From: Adenanthera pavonina
Taxonomy: Eukaryota; Streptophyta; Magnoliopsida; Fabales; Fabaceae
Assembly: GCA_026686845.1 (NCBI GenBank)
Contig: JAIVEN010000014.1
Location: 32,324,001-32,388,000 of the forward strand
Direction: 5' to 3'
DNA length: 64,000 bases
Shown: positions 34,501-46,792 of the stretch, one piece after another
Layout: each line of letters opens with the position of its first letter
Position numbering within the stretch: position 1 is the stretch's first letter
Position numbers and translations under genes: made by a program
Notes under the pieces: model-generated
Seen by the model: the letters and a program-made list of their open reading frames with translations, nothing else
The model's database searches: none
What the model was told of the DNA's origin: nothing

Positions 34501-35165
34501 TTAAACAGTTCCATCATCAATCAAGTGGTCAATCGTTCCATCTTGGTCAGTAAAGAAATCAGCAACATCTAAGTGGGAGACATCCATATTTCCATAATCA
34601 AAATCACTATCACAAGATGCAAAGTTTGTCTTCATCTTATTTCCCCTCTTCAGGGATTCTTGATAAAGATCAACAAGGTACTTTGGGGTACAATATGTAT
34701 AAGACAAATGACCAATTCCACTATAGTGATAGCATTTATTTTCAACATTTTGTTGTTTTGTCCACCATTTTTCTTATTATTTTTCTTAATTTGTCTCTTT
34801 AGGTGGAAATCTGTGTTATGCATATTGCCACTTTGACCTTGTCCTCATCCATGACCACGGTTAGGACCACAACCACAATCACGAGATTGCCTAAAAGTGT
34901 GGTTGTCATGAGTTACTACATTTACTTCAGGGAATGGAGTAGTGCCAGTGGGGCGTAACTCATGGTTTTTCATCAAAAGTTCATTATTTTGCTCAATGAC
35001 CAAAAGACATGATATCAGTTTAGAATATTTCTTAAGACCCTTTTCATGTACTACTGCTATAGGAGCATAATGGATGCATGAAAAGTAAAAAATGTTTTTC
35101 CTAGCATGTCAACATCAGTGACTTTTTCTCCACATAGTTGCATTCTACACATATCAATCTATTAG
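34501..35165 (-). pseudogene. Element C: C-terminal half of Gag
   Basis: The right part reads CRMQLCGEKVTDVDMLGKTFFTFHAS (in two pieces of one frame, about 35050-35160) and KKYSKLISCLLV-EQNNELLMKN (about 34985-35045), typical of the UBN2-type Gag. A Gly/Arg-rich GPNRGHG part and a zinc knuckle follow: KCYHYSGIGHLSYTYC, where the second Cys is Ser. The open tail 34501-34707 ends in LVDLYQESLK and an acidic DQDGTIDHLIDDGTV. Confidence 0.8.
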
Positions 35166-35624
35166 AAAGCTCCCTCTCTTCTCTAACTCTCTCCTTCTAC
35201 TTTTTTCTCTTCTCTTCTTCATTATTTCATAATAGGTTATTAGCACAATAACTAGTTTTTATCGTAAGTTTGGTGATTTTATTCTTAATTATATATACAT
35301 CTATCATCATGAGATTGGAGATTAATACTCATGCCAATGAACATCTCTAAAAGATGGAGGGACACTTACTTATATAATGGGTCAATTTTCATCATCTAAT
35401 TACTTTAATTTAATATGTGTTGTTAGCCTTGTTGTTAAAGTTCTTTACATTCATCTATTATTTATTTGTCAAATTAATTCTTTGTACAATTACTTTCTTA
35501 TTCTTTTTCTTCTCCATCTCTCTTAATAATAAAAAAAATTCCTTTTATTTATTCAGAATAGAAAAAGATATACCACATCCACAAGTATAGAGTACAATTA
35601 AATTACTATAATAAATAGATACAT
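35166..35624 (+). other. Possible copia LTR end, primer binding site and leader
   Basis: A pyrimidine-rich stretch (35166-35222) is followed by TTTCATAATAGGTTATTAGCACAATAACT (35223-35254 region). Some plant copia elements have GGTTATCAGCACGA as the first bases after the LTR, so 35235-35249 could be a decayed primer binding site on the plus strand. The following AT-rich sequence would be the leader. If so, it faces element C head to head. This is a weak call. Confidence 0.3.
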
Positions 35625-35937
35625 AGAATATAAAGTGGATTCAGAAGTTATTCACATAAATAGAATACAAAGTGGATCCTAAAGTTATTCACATAAAAAC
35701 ATAAAGTCGATCATGAAGTTATTCACATAAAAACATATTGTAAATCTAGAAGATATTTACATTCAAATTTATAGAATAGACCCTAAAGATATCCACATAG
35801 GATATAAAGTGGATCTTGAAGCTATCTACATAGAATATAGAGTAGATCCTAAAGATATCCACATAGGATATGAAATGGATCTTGAAGCTATCTACATAGA
35901 ATACAGAGTAGATCCTGAAGATATCTAAATTTAAATT
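35625..35937. repeat. Tandem repeat with about 33-bp units in 66-bp pairs
   Basis: Repeats of the form ATAAAGTGGATCNTGAAGNTATNCACATAGA. The last two 66-bp units (from 35799 and from about 35865) are nearly alike, each made of a GTGGATCTTGAAGCTATC half and a GTAGATCCTAAAGATATCC half. The left copies (35625-35760) are more decayed. The array may be part of a retrotransposon leader. Confidence 0.75.
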
Positions 35938-36681
35938 TATTTATTTATTGCTTATATTTATTGAATTTTTTTTTTTTTTGCAATTGAATGAAATTAGTTA
36001 TAACAAACAACTCTAATATACAACATACATATAGTAGGCATGAAGAAATGGGACCAAGTCAGCCAATAACATACTTATATTTGTAATATTAGATGAAGAA
36101 ATTTCCAATTGTATTGATTTTTTTTTTCAATTTCCAATGGTTTAGAACAAAAATTTCCACCATAATGGAAGACGAATATATATCTTGGAGAAGTTTCACT
36201 AGAACTAGTTCCCAAAGAAAACAGAAATATACCTATATAATTGAAAATCCACAAAATAATAATAATAAAGATAATATGAGATATTTTGAAATAACTAAAG
36301 ATATAGTGGGATAATGAATAACTATCATCATCTATTATTCATAACACATATCATATTATTAAAAATAAACACAAGAAAACATCTTATTAATTTTTAATTT
36401 TAGCAATATATAACGTTTACTTTAATTTGATGTTTTTGAATATTTGAGTTTTAATACAAAGATTATTTAAGATATAGAATCAATCAATTGAAAGTTGGCC
36501 CAAAAAAAATAATCAATCAATGTATTGTAAATGTAACCACAATGGTATAATAACTAAAATCAATAATTTTTTTATTTGCTTGAATAAATGTCATTTATTA
36601 CTTTTTATGGTGTGAAATCTTTTCCATTTTTGTCTTTGGGGCTAGGTGTCTGAATTCTATGCTACCATCTTTATTAAGCAA
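35938..36681. other. AT-rich sequence without a recognised gene
   Basis: Includes a T run (35970-35980) and an open frame of 73 residues at 36093-36314 that I do not recognise. The last part (36600-36681) lies directly beside the Helitron terminus at 36682. Confidence 0.35.
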
Positions 36682-36716
36682 CTAGTTATGCACCCATGCA
36701 ATGCACAATTTCTGTG
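36682..36716 (-). other. Helitron 3' terminus (CTAG end with hairpin)
   Basis: On the minus strand the last bases are ATAACTAG, then T of the target. About 12 bases before the end lies TTGTGC-ATT-GCATGGG, which can pair with G-T wobbles. The intact plant form has a GC-rich stem such as CCCGTGC-GCACGGG, so this copy seems decayed. Confidence 0.6.
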
Positions 36717-36929
36717 AAAAAAAATAAATTTCAAACCAAAATTTGAACATCATAATACGATAATTTATAGATAGAGAAAATTATAAAATATAAACAACAA
36801 CATTATAATTCAACATCTAAGAAATGGTAAATATTGAATAGTAATATTAACATCATACCTAACATGAATGTATATTATTAAAAACCACTTTAAATGCCAT
36901 GTTTCTTGTTGTGGTGCTTGTTTGTCATC

Positions 36930-37169
36930 CTAATCAAGAATCAAAACTTTCAATCCTTCTTTTCTTCGTACATTTATTAAAAGTAAAATAAATATAATGG
37001 GACATACAGCTTGACATCCTCTCAATTCAATAAGCTTTTTTCTGGTTTGAACTTGCAAGATGTAGTTGCTTATAGACGTTGCTGTCTGATTACTGATGCA
37101 GGTTAGCTGGTGTTCTCCAATGACAGCATCACTTCCAAAACTAGTGGATTGTAATATAAAATTAAACAT
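36930..37169 (-). pseudogene. Possible later exon of the RPA-like gene
   Basis: An open stretch of 79 codons on the minus strand, starting NFILQSTSFGSDAVIGEHQL. It lies downstream of, and on the same strand as, the RPA-like exons 38215-39069. I do not see a clear RPA motif in it, so membership is by position only. Confidence 0.25.
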
Positions 37170-38214
37170 TCATACCTAATACAATAATGGTCCAACAGAA
37201 ATGACATCCCTAGATCCACTATCTTACAAATTTCAATATAGTTAATTATAAAAATATGTGACATTTAAGTAATGCATTGGTTTCATATTAATGTCATATA
37301 AATTCATATTCAATTTTATAGAGTAATAAACCATATTTAAGCTTCATCTTCCAACACATGGTTCAACTATATTATCAAATAGTATGAACGTGTGTAATCC
37401 AACTTAATGGTCTAGCTGTTTATATTAAATTATAATATAAAATATATTACACATAATTAATTCATAACACTATTCTAAAACCATAAATAAAATCAATCTA
37501 GCATTTAATTCCTTTATCACTTTGTATTCCATGTATAATAAAAAAATATCAAGCACTCATCAAATCTAAGTAATCAAAGTCATTTCATATTAAATATCTA
37601 GTATTAAAGATATAATGAAATATTAGCTCAATGAGAATAAATCAATTGTTAAATTGATATTAAACTTGTCAAAAAGATCTTTTAATTAATAATTCAACTA
37701 TTTACCTATTGATTATATTTTTATACAACAACAAGGACATTAAAGGCCATCCTATATCATAGCATAAATAAATTAATTAAAGATAACAATGGATATTTGA
37801 TGGGACATGTTTATAATTATCATAAAAAAGTTGATATATTGAAAATGCTATATAGATTATAGTATTTTAAGTTGCTAAATAAACCATATATGCCATAAAT
37901 TACATATTTTAAGATTTTAATTCTATAAACAAATTAATTTTTGTATGCCAACAAACTAATTTAAAATTTTAAACTCAAAATAATCAAAATCAAATGGAAT
38001 TAATAGAAAATAACTGAAATAGCATACTTAGACAAAAAATTCAACACTTCAAGAATGGTAGAATGTAAAAAGAGCCTTAAGCAATATAAGGAGTTAGAAA
38101 CTTTATGGACACCTAGAGTCAATATGAAAGAATAGCATGACTTTGTTATTATATTCATACAAATATTATTATAAATAAATAAACAAAATATGTACAACAT
38201 AATTAATGACTTAC

Positions 38215-39069
38215 CATTGAACTCCTTGATCTTCCCCCACTGAAGAGTTATTATACTTGGAAAAGGAGGAGATGATTTAATGAAGGTCATAATATCATCA
38301 GCAAATGCATCCCATAATGTGAAAAAAAGTTGATTGATCCTATAAAACAGGTAAATATTGGTGACTAAATAAATCTCAATGTTAATGATCATACTATAAT
38401 TGAAATATTACTTACCCATGATCTTCAACCATAATTTCAATCCTCGTTAGATGCTTTTCATTTTTGTTAGGATGATTCAACTCCCCCACACCAGAAAGCT
38501 TCCCAATAATATCTTCAACAAAATTAAAAAAAAATCAAGCCTAATCATAAACAAAATGATCAGATTTGGTATTGATCTTGTACCAACTAAATATTTATTA
38601 TTTGAAGCCCAAGATAATATATCTAACAAAGGAGTAAATAAAAAACCATGTTTATGAATAGATCCATAATCATCCACTAGTGAAACTTTTGTAGAATATT
38701 GGAATAATATCTTATATTTGTGATTAGTGGTGCAGAATTCGCCATTGTTTTCTTCAACACCAAATTTTTGTATATCACACACATGGCCTTCCTTGAGAAT
38801 TCTCTTGAACTTCTGAACAAAAGCTTTCCTCGCAACACCACTGATCCAATCTCCCTACAAATGGTGTGTTAATTAATAACATATTGCAATTGACAATATA
38901 AGTAATCAAATATTAGTACCTCAGCATCTTGAGCAGTAAACTCAATAGTGCTAGTTTCGCCAGGAAGATGATGGGCAAGTGTCAACCACAAATGGATCAT
39001 CCTGACTTGTATGTGCCATTCATTCTCTACTTGACTAATAGCACAAATTGTGTCATAACGCAAACCCAT
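38215..39069 (-). pseudogene. RPA70-like gene of a Helitron, three exons
   Basis: Exon 1 (39069-38920) starts at an ATG and reads YDTICAISQVENEWHIQVRM and TIEFTAQDAE, ending at a GTACTA donor. Exon 2 (38855-38416) starts after TTTGTAG and reads GDWISGVARKAFVQKFKRIL, KEGHVCDIQKFGVEEN, TTNHKYKILFQYSTKVSLVD and GFLFTPLLDIL, then loses the frame; its donor is GTAAGT. Exon 3 (38339-38215) starts after TTTTATAG and reads FTLWDAFADDIMTFI-SP and IITLQWGKIKEFNG, again with a GTAAGT donor. The three match successive parts of the DNA-binding OB folds. A frameshift in exon 2 near 38600 breaks the gene. Splice sites are otherwise intact. Confidence 0.8.
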
Positions 39070-39283
39070 GACCTACATACAAAAATGAGTCATATGGAAG
39101 AAATAGAAAAATATAGAAAGAAAAAGAAAACTTTTGAATTTAAATTTACCAATTCAACAAAAGCTATGAGCAACAATGCACCTATCGGTAATGCTTAATT
39201 AACAAGAAGACCCAGTCCTTAAATAAAGAAGAAGAGAGTTGAGTTTGGAAAAAACATAAATAATTAATTGTTATTATGGAACA

Positions 39284-42200
39284 TGTAACACCTTGCTTTT
39301 AGGCTCATTTCTCATGTATTAGATTCCTTTTAAGTCTGATTATACTTGGTCCTAAGCTTGAATCACATAAGAATAAAAATCAGAATTTCCAAAATTTGTG
39401 GTTACTGTTCATATGGCACTTTCTACTTTGCCGACTGAACTTTAAAAATTCATAACTAATTATAGAAAACTCATTTCATAGTGATTCAAGTTTCTAAAGA
39501 TAGATAAAACCCTTATATACATGGAAAAAATATTAAACAGATCATTCTCTTGACCAATTTATACAGTTTATTCCTCAAATATTTACTATACATTTGGTCA
39601 TTTTATCTTCCCCAGGATTTTGGCCTTATATTGAAAAATTCATATCTCATTATATCATGATCCAAATCATACATTCTTCATGTCATTGGAAATCCCTATG
39701 AGTATACTTTCTAAAAATATTTTTATTGTACATTTTTTCAACTTTCACAGGGCATGGTTTTAATTTAAATCATAAAGGGTCAGAATTCCACTTTTACTGG
39801 AACAGTTTTGGGAAAACCTCCATATCTCCTATCATATAGCTCCAATTACCTCCAAATAAGTGGCATATGAAACTTAAAACATATATCTTTCCATAAATAT
39901 AGACCACTGAATTTTTGGATCTCTGCACGATTTATATCATCTTTTTAATTTTCCAGTACCTAACTTTCAGTTTCCAGTTTTCCCAATCTTTCTCTGTTCT
40001 GAACCCTAACTTTGAAAAATCACTATAATTCATACATTTATCCAATTTAAGTGTTCTTTAGCTCTATAAAAATCTTGTTCCGTCTAGTTTAAGAGCATGT
40101 ATAACACTTATATAGGATACCCTGTTTCAAACAGATTTTCTCTACTTAAATCAATACTAGTCATCTCAAACAAACTTATGCCATAGTTTACATAATAAGC
40201 TTCACAACACATTTATATTGACATTTATTGCTCCAATTTCATGCATAATATCATAGAGGACTTAAAAGAATATATTCAGGGCATCATACAGTATTTACCC
40301 CTTTCATACAAACTTATACAAATTCCCAAAACATAACACTAAGACTTACATAATAATATCATTCATCATTCTCTTCCTCTTTCCCTTTAGCTCTCCTTGA
40401 ATTCCTTGCATTGCTTGGCCCTATTATGATTAGCATTTGGAAGAGTGAGATTCAAAGAATCTCAGTAGCAATTGCCATTCAAGCATACATATCATCACAT
40501 TTATCATAAAAGGGTCATGGAAGCAATCAAGAAACACTTTGAACAAATTAAGCCATATAATTCCATAAAAATTTAGGCAGAGTTTCTTTTTGTAAATTGG
40601 GCTACCCGAGGTCACAAGCCCCTTCATCTAACTCAGCCAACATCACAAAACATCAAAACAATTATATGGCACATCATCAAATTCATAGAAATATCACAAG
40701 ACAATATAATGCAAAAATGGTTAAAATGCTACCTTAATGACTTTCCTTGCTTTTCACCTTTGGCATACCTCTTCCAAGAACTTACTTAATCTTCTTAAAC
40801 CTAACCATAACATCAAAGAGCTGCATAAATCATTGGTTCACAGTGTTGGTTCATACAATCTCAAACCAACCCCTAAAATTCTATTTTGCAAACCACTTGT
40901 AAAATCATACTTCTAGCAACTAATCTAAGCTTTCCCCTTTATTTATTTGACCAAAAACTCATCTCTTACTCAAGCTCTATCATGGCTGAAATTCATGGAG
41001 GAAAGAGGAAGAAGACAACTTCATGAAGGCTTCACTAATTTCTTGAAAACACAAGCTAATAGCATAAAAGCTTACCTTAATGCTTGAACTTCCAACCTTG
41101 CTCACTTGTCTTCACTTTCTCTTCCCCTCTTTCCCTTTTCTTTGTTCATGCCATGCTCCCTTTCTTTCTTGCTTTCAGAGCACTTATCCTTTCTTTCTAA
41201 ATGAGTGAAGGTCGGCCAACTCATGAGGAGAGGAGAGATATTTTTTCACAAAGTTACTTTACCTCTCTCTTTTTTTTCCCTCAAATACTTCTTCAAGAAG
41301 TATTTACAAAAATCATTTAAATAATGAATTCTCCCACATGGCCAGCTGTCCAGGTCTGAAATGGAAGGGGAGAGAGATTAAGTGATTTAATTAACTAGCT
41401 AATCATTTAACTAATCAAGATTACCTTTTTATCCAAAAAACTTTACCTTATTTCAGAAGTATTGGACAAAAATCAATGAAATAAATTCCCTCCATGTCCC
41501 TTGCAGCCTTGGTCACGCCATATTGAGGGAAAATTGTCCAAAAATGCTTCTCAAATTTTAATGGACCAAAATACCTTTTACCAATTAAATTTATCCGTAC
41601 CGATCAAGTATTTTTGCCAAAATTATCACTAAATTGGTACGAGATTATCCAACAATTACTTTTAGTTCAAAGTCATTATTTTGATCCAAAATATATTTTA
41701 GCAAGCCCCTTTCACTTTTCTTGAATTAATATTGTCTCTTTCTAAAGTTCAAATAGTCTTTATTGGGTAAAATATTAATATTAAACTCTAATTACCCAAT
41801 AGGTATTATTTTGATCTCATTAAATTCCATACTATATACCATTGGGCTTAACTCATTGAGAGCTTCATTTTGACTATAATTTTTTATATTTACAAAAATA
41901 CCCTTGATCCAGAGCTAATTTATAATTCTTGAAACTTTCAAGTCATTAGGTGTAAATTTCCCCAAACTTCTTTCTCCTTCCCCTTTCACGTTGAAGTAAT
42001 TCTTAAGGGGCTAAATTATAAATATTCTTAATTCTTGGGGCCCAAATATAATTTTCTTATTTTTTCGTTTAACTAGAAAAAATGACCTCTTTACTCTTCT
42101 TCACACTTAATAGTATCTATCCATTTTTTCCAATTCTTTTTGTATTTTACAATTTCAACTTTCTCATTTTTGGGCCTTCAATTCATTATTTACATTTTAC

Positions 42201-42618
42201 TTTTAATTTGGGAAATGATGGTTTTGCTCCTAAACCGGGTCAAAATGTAATTATTCATTCTTTTGGGCGCTTTCTTGTAATTTTACCCAAAGACCAATTT
42301 TAATTACTTCTTTTTCACTATTCACATTAACTTCAAATTGGTTCTCCAATGAATGCAATGCTTATACCATTACACCAGCTCGAAGTGAGCTTTTATTCAA
42401 GTGGTATATTACATATTTTCTGGGGTAAGTTCTGGAATTAATTTCTGTTAAGAACCTTATGAAAAATTAATTTCAATTAAGGACCAAACATAACTTCTTC
42501 TGAAAATTAAATGATAAATTAATTTCTTCTAAAGCCCAATTATATATAGCATTTCGTCTCGCTTCGTTTCTCATATTTTATTCATTTTATAATATCTCAT
42601 AAAAATAGGAATATTACA
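39284..42618. repeat. Solo LTR (3335 bp) with TSD GAACA
   Basis: Starts TGTAACACCTTGC, ends GGAATATTACA. GAACA is found directly before (39279-39283) and after (42619-42623). It is the same family as 14058-16999, but longer at the right end, with extra sequence at about 42000-42600. No internal coding region is present, so it is a solo LTR. Longest open stretch is 73 residues (42082-42303) with low complexity. Confidence 0.9.
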
Positions 42619-42702
42619 GAACATCATTCATTATTAATTTAATTGAATATGGGTAAGCAATAAATCAAATTTTAATTAAAATGAATTAATTAGTAAATAA
42701 TT

Positions 42703-43660
42703 CAAATTCTATATTGATTGATATTAATTCATCAGTCCAATAGTCATTGAAGTTTATTTATTACTTAATGATATTATTAAATCATAAGAAAAGAATACAG
42801 AACAAAATTTAGTGACATGAAGTTAATTTTGATTATACCGGATTACTAACATAAATAATTAATTATTGTCATGGAATTATGTTAATATTTCAGAAATTAT
42901 AATAATTGAAAAGATATATTATTTTATTACTTCTACATAATTATCGAGAGATAATAAGTGGAAATCAAATAAGATTATAAACGATCAAAATTAAAAGAAT
43001 TAATGTATAAAACAAACAAATTAATTAAAAGAAACTATTAATATTCAATAGGCAATCAAAATCGATAATAATTAAAAAGGTATATGATTTGTTTATATAT
43101 AGATCCTAAAAATCACCTATGGAATCAGTAACTAATCAATTAGTTTTTTATCTCATGCCACAAAATAAAATTAAAATCAAATTCTATATTGATTGACATT
43201 AATTCTTCAGTCCAATAGGCATTAAAGTTTATTAATTATTTAATAATATTATTAAATTATAAGAAAATTATACAAAGTAAAATTTAGTAACGTGAAGTTA
43301 ATTTTGATTATACTGGATTACTACCATAAATAATTAATTGTTATTATGGAATTGTATTAATATTTTAGAAATTATAATAATTGAAAAGGTATATTATTTT
43401 ACTACTTCTACATAATTATCAAGAGATGGTAAGTGGAAATCAAATGAGATTATAAATGATCAAATTAAAAGAATTAATGTGTAAAACAAAATGAATAAAT
43501 TAAAAGAAACTATTAATATTCAATAGGCAGTCAAAATTAAAAGAAACTATAAAAAAGAATATATGATTTGTCTATGTATAGATCCCAAAAATCACATATG
43601 GAATTAGTAAATAATTAATTGCTTTTTTATCTCATGCCACAAAACAAAATTAAAATAAAA
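42703..43660. repeat. Tandem duplication with a 475-bp unit
   Basis: CAAATTCTATATTGATTGA occurs at 42703 and again at 43178, and the following about 470 bases run in parallel with few differences (for example GTGACATGAAGTTAATTTTG against GTAACGTGAAGTTAATTTTG). Copy 1 is 42703-43177 and copy 2 is 43178 to about 43660, where TCTCATGCCACAAAACAAAATTAAAAT ends the unit. A 26-base part of the unit (ATAAATAATTAATTGTTATTATGGA) also lies directly left of the solo LTR at 39258-39280. No coding frame. Confidence 0.85.
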
Positions 43661-46600
43661 TTGGTACACAATAATATTAAAATTATTATAATTCATGAAC
43701 AATAAAAGAATGTAAATGACTTTCGATATAAATACTAATAATTTTACCAATCAGAGCAATTATATTAAATGTAATAATATTATCATTCAATTACAATAGT
43801 CATTTATTGCACCAAGGTATAAACTTTTAATTACACAAATAATATCCACATCATATGTCACGTAATTAGTGAATCATCATATTTTCTTTTCAAAAACCTT
43901 ACCGACATGGCCTCACAGAATGTCTCCAATCCCACATGCTTTTATAATATTTATGTTATTTTTATATTTACATTTTATGTATAATAAATTTATCTCTTTT
44001 CAGTACACAACACTTGAACAATTGAAGAAGATGAGCACTGCAGAGATCCAAGTCCCTTTAAACCTTTTCATTACATGTTCACTTTCAAAATTATAAAATT
44101 CTTGTAATTAGTAATAAAATTTCAACATTTGAAATATTTTAAAATTGTAATAAATTGTAATTTGTCAATTTTAAAACTTCCCAATCAAATAGTTTCAAAC
44201 TTAATTAAAAAATTCTGGCTTAGGTTAGCTTTTAATAAATAATTCAATATTTGTAAAAGTTCTTTTCTTTAGCGTATACGTGAGAGAACTAATAATCTAC
44301 AGTTCAAACACTGAAGACGAGGAGAAAAAAAGAATTAACAAGTGAGCTTTCCGGGTTCCACTCTTCATTGGTTATATAATATTGCTTTGCCCGGTGCTTC
44401 TCCTACTTTCACATACCCTGCAAATGCATATTGCTTTGAGTAAGGTGTCTCCCACTTTTATAGGAGAATGCTTCTCAAATGCTTCAAAACTATATAAGTG
44501 AATGACAAATTTGCATCACTTAGAACCCTTACATCCAGTGTGAAGCCACGTATAATATACACCCTCACTTGAAAAAATTACCAAGTAATATCCACAAGTT
44601 TTGATTTTTCGCAACCCCTTACTTCTCATATTTTGCACACCTTCCTCCTTGCACTTCACTTTTGATTCACATCCACATCCATTTGATTTTAAAAATATTT
44701 TAGATGTATGAAAACTTATCTCAAACCCAGTAAATTTAACCCAAAATTTTAAATCCAATAGATCCAGTACTAATATTTCTTTTATAAAAAAATAATAAAT
44801 CATTATTTACATTTTCACTTAAGCAAGCCCATCAAACTTAAATCATAAACTTATTAAATTGAAATTTATTTTTTTATCATCTTTTACTAAACTTAGATCA
44901 AACAAATTTTTCTGATAAAACCAACCTAAAATAGCAACTTGAAAGTGAAGGGTTGTAAAAACTTGGTTGTGCAATTCAATGGTAGATATATGGATGAATA
45001 ATTGTTTGAAAGAGATGTTTTCAATATTATTGATAATGAGTTGAGTATTCAACAATTTCAACTCATGAAATCACATAAAGAATAATTATAAGGTATTCAA
45101 TTTTTTAAAATTAATAAATATTTTTTAATTATTATTTTAAAATTAATTCACATCCACTGGCTCCGAGTCCTAGCTCGGCCACTGCTTACATCAAACCTAA
45201 AATATGAAATGGCACATGTATTTATTTTTCTCGAAGAGTAAAAAAAATACTAAATATAACTTATATTTATTTTCTTGAAAAGATAAAGATGCATACCATA
45301 AATTACCAAAAGAAAAGATGCTTGCATACCATAACGCTAGAGCTCCTTTAATGGGAGGGACTATCCTGGTATGGATAGCTTGGAGCTAACGCTTAAATTG
45401 TGTTCAAATTCTCCATATAAGCACTATCCTAAGCAATTTCCGACCAAAAATTAGATCAATAACATTTAAATTAATTGGTTCAAATGAATCAATCTATGCA
45501 AAATCTCACAATATCTTTGTCACTTCTTGATCAATCAAGAGAACGCTCGGCTATGGTAGTAAGAAGAAAGATTCAGGTCTTGTCCATATGCTAATACAAT
45601 ACGAATTCATAAGGAGAGAAATTAAAAAAGATTGACCAAAATATACAATTAGATAACGGTATTTAGTATTTACTTTCATCAAATTGTAGACACAACCAAA
45701 CAATTGAGATAAATTCCATATATGAACCCGCAAGTGGCTTTTGACTTCACTATTTGTGAGGTCATCGACCTACTAAACTCTTTGATGTGCTTGAAAGTTG
45801 TAGCTGAAAACAAATTAGAAGAAAACATCAAAACATGAATTCGCAATTTTTTGCCAACATAGTAAACAATTGAGACTTGGCTATAACCTTGTGCTTCTTT
45901 CTTGAAAATACGAATTCCTCGTGAACATTGCTGCCTCCATGAGATTTAAAACTCCTTCTGGTTCTTTATATAAAATCATTTTAACTGAACCACATGAATT
46001 AAATAGGAGCATTTTTTGGTTATATATAATAAATACTGTCTCGCATTCTAAAAAAAGTTTTGTAATTAGGACCAAGATAAAAAATCTTATACTTAGAACC
46101 AGAAAGAATATAAATTTATATAGATAAGTGTACATATCAACCCAAATTAATTGCCTATTAATTTGTAGAAATCACAATAATTATATCAATCATCAATCAG
46201 TTCAGTAAATTTTTCAATAATGCTTTTAACGTTATTGTTGTCCTGGATTTTAGAGAGGAAAGTATATCAATTACATTAAGTTTTTTTTTAAATGCATTTA
46301 ATAATTAATATAATAAATATACATTGTAAATTATATTAAGTATTTTTTAAAGGCATTTATACGTTTTGAAAAAACAAATTAAAGTAATATGAATTATTAT
46401 TGTATCATGATTTAAAGTAATATTAATTAGAAGATTAGTCAGTTTTAAAATATATTAATTAATTATATTATCACACAATTGATTATATGGCTGGCTGTCA
46501 TTATAATAGGTCAAATGGTCAAATTTGTAATTAATTCTAATTCTTAAATTGGCAACAGTGACAAAATTAATTTAAGCCATTTCATTGGAAAATCATAATG

Positions 46601-46784
46601 CATTAATATGTATGATTTTATCATAATTAAATGCATTAATCACCCAACTTTTAATACAACAAATTAAGAGCAATTCAAAAATAAATTACACATATGCAGC
46701 TGCCGCCAATCTAACATATCCCATTAGATTTTCCTTTTTAGAATAAGTTGTTGAAGTGGCGCAATGGGAATATCACTAAAAGGA
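43661..46784. other. Unassigned AT-rich sequence
   Basis: No gene is recognised. A possible exon lies at about 44005-44060 (plus strand), after TCTTTTCAG, reading YTTLEQLKKMSTAEIQ. An open stretch on the minus strand (45881-46135) ends in a protein-like KEPEGVLNLMEAAMFTRNSY part; neither is identified. The part 46600-46770 resembles 53820-53960, next to the RPA remains at 53945-54345. A phrase at 45150-45185 resembles the start of a dispersed 'gcggagctagga' repeat on the minus strand. Confidence 0.35.
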
Positions 46785-46792
46785 GTGAACAC

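Larger units (their letters stand above)
32045..35165 (-). mobile_element. Copia fragment (element C), gag to the start of RT
   Basis: Read from right to left it has the C-terminal part of Gag, protease, GAG-pre-integrase, integrase and the first part of reverse transcriptase in the proper copia order. It is cut at both ends: at the left it meets Sirevirus B's gag at about 32044, and at the right the Gag N-terminus is missing from about 35165. No LTR or TSD is visible. The sequence motifs differ from those of Sirevirus A and B, so it is another copia lineage. Confidence 0.8.

Noticed and set aside
45881..46135. Minus-strand open frame with a protein-like end (LNLMEAAMFTRNSYF)
   Set aside because: The first half is hydrophobic low complexity and I could not link the end to any family or to neighbouring RPA remains, so it is only mentioned in the description of the region.
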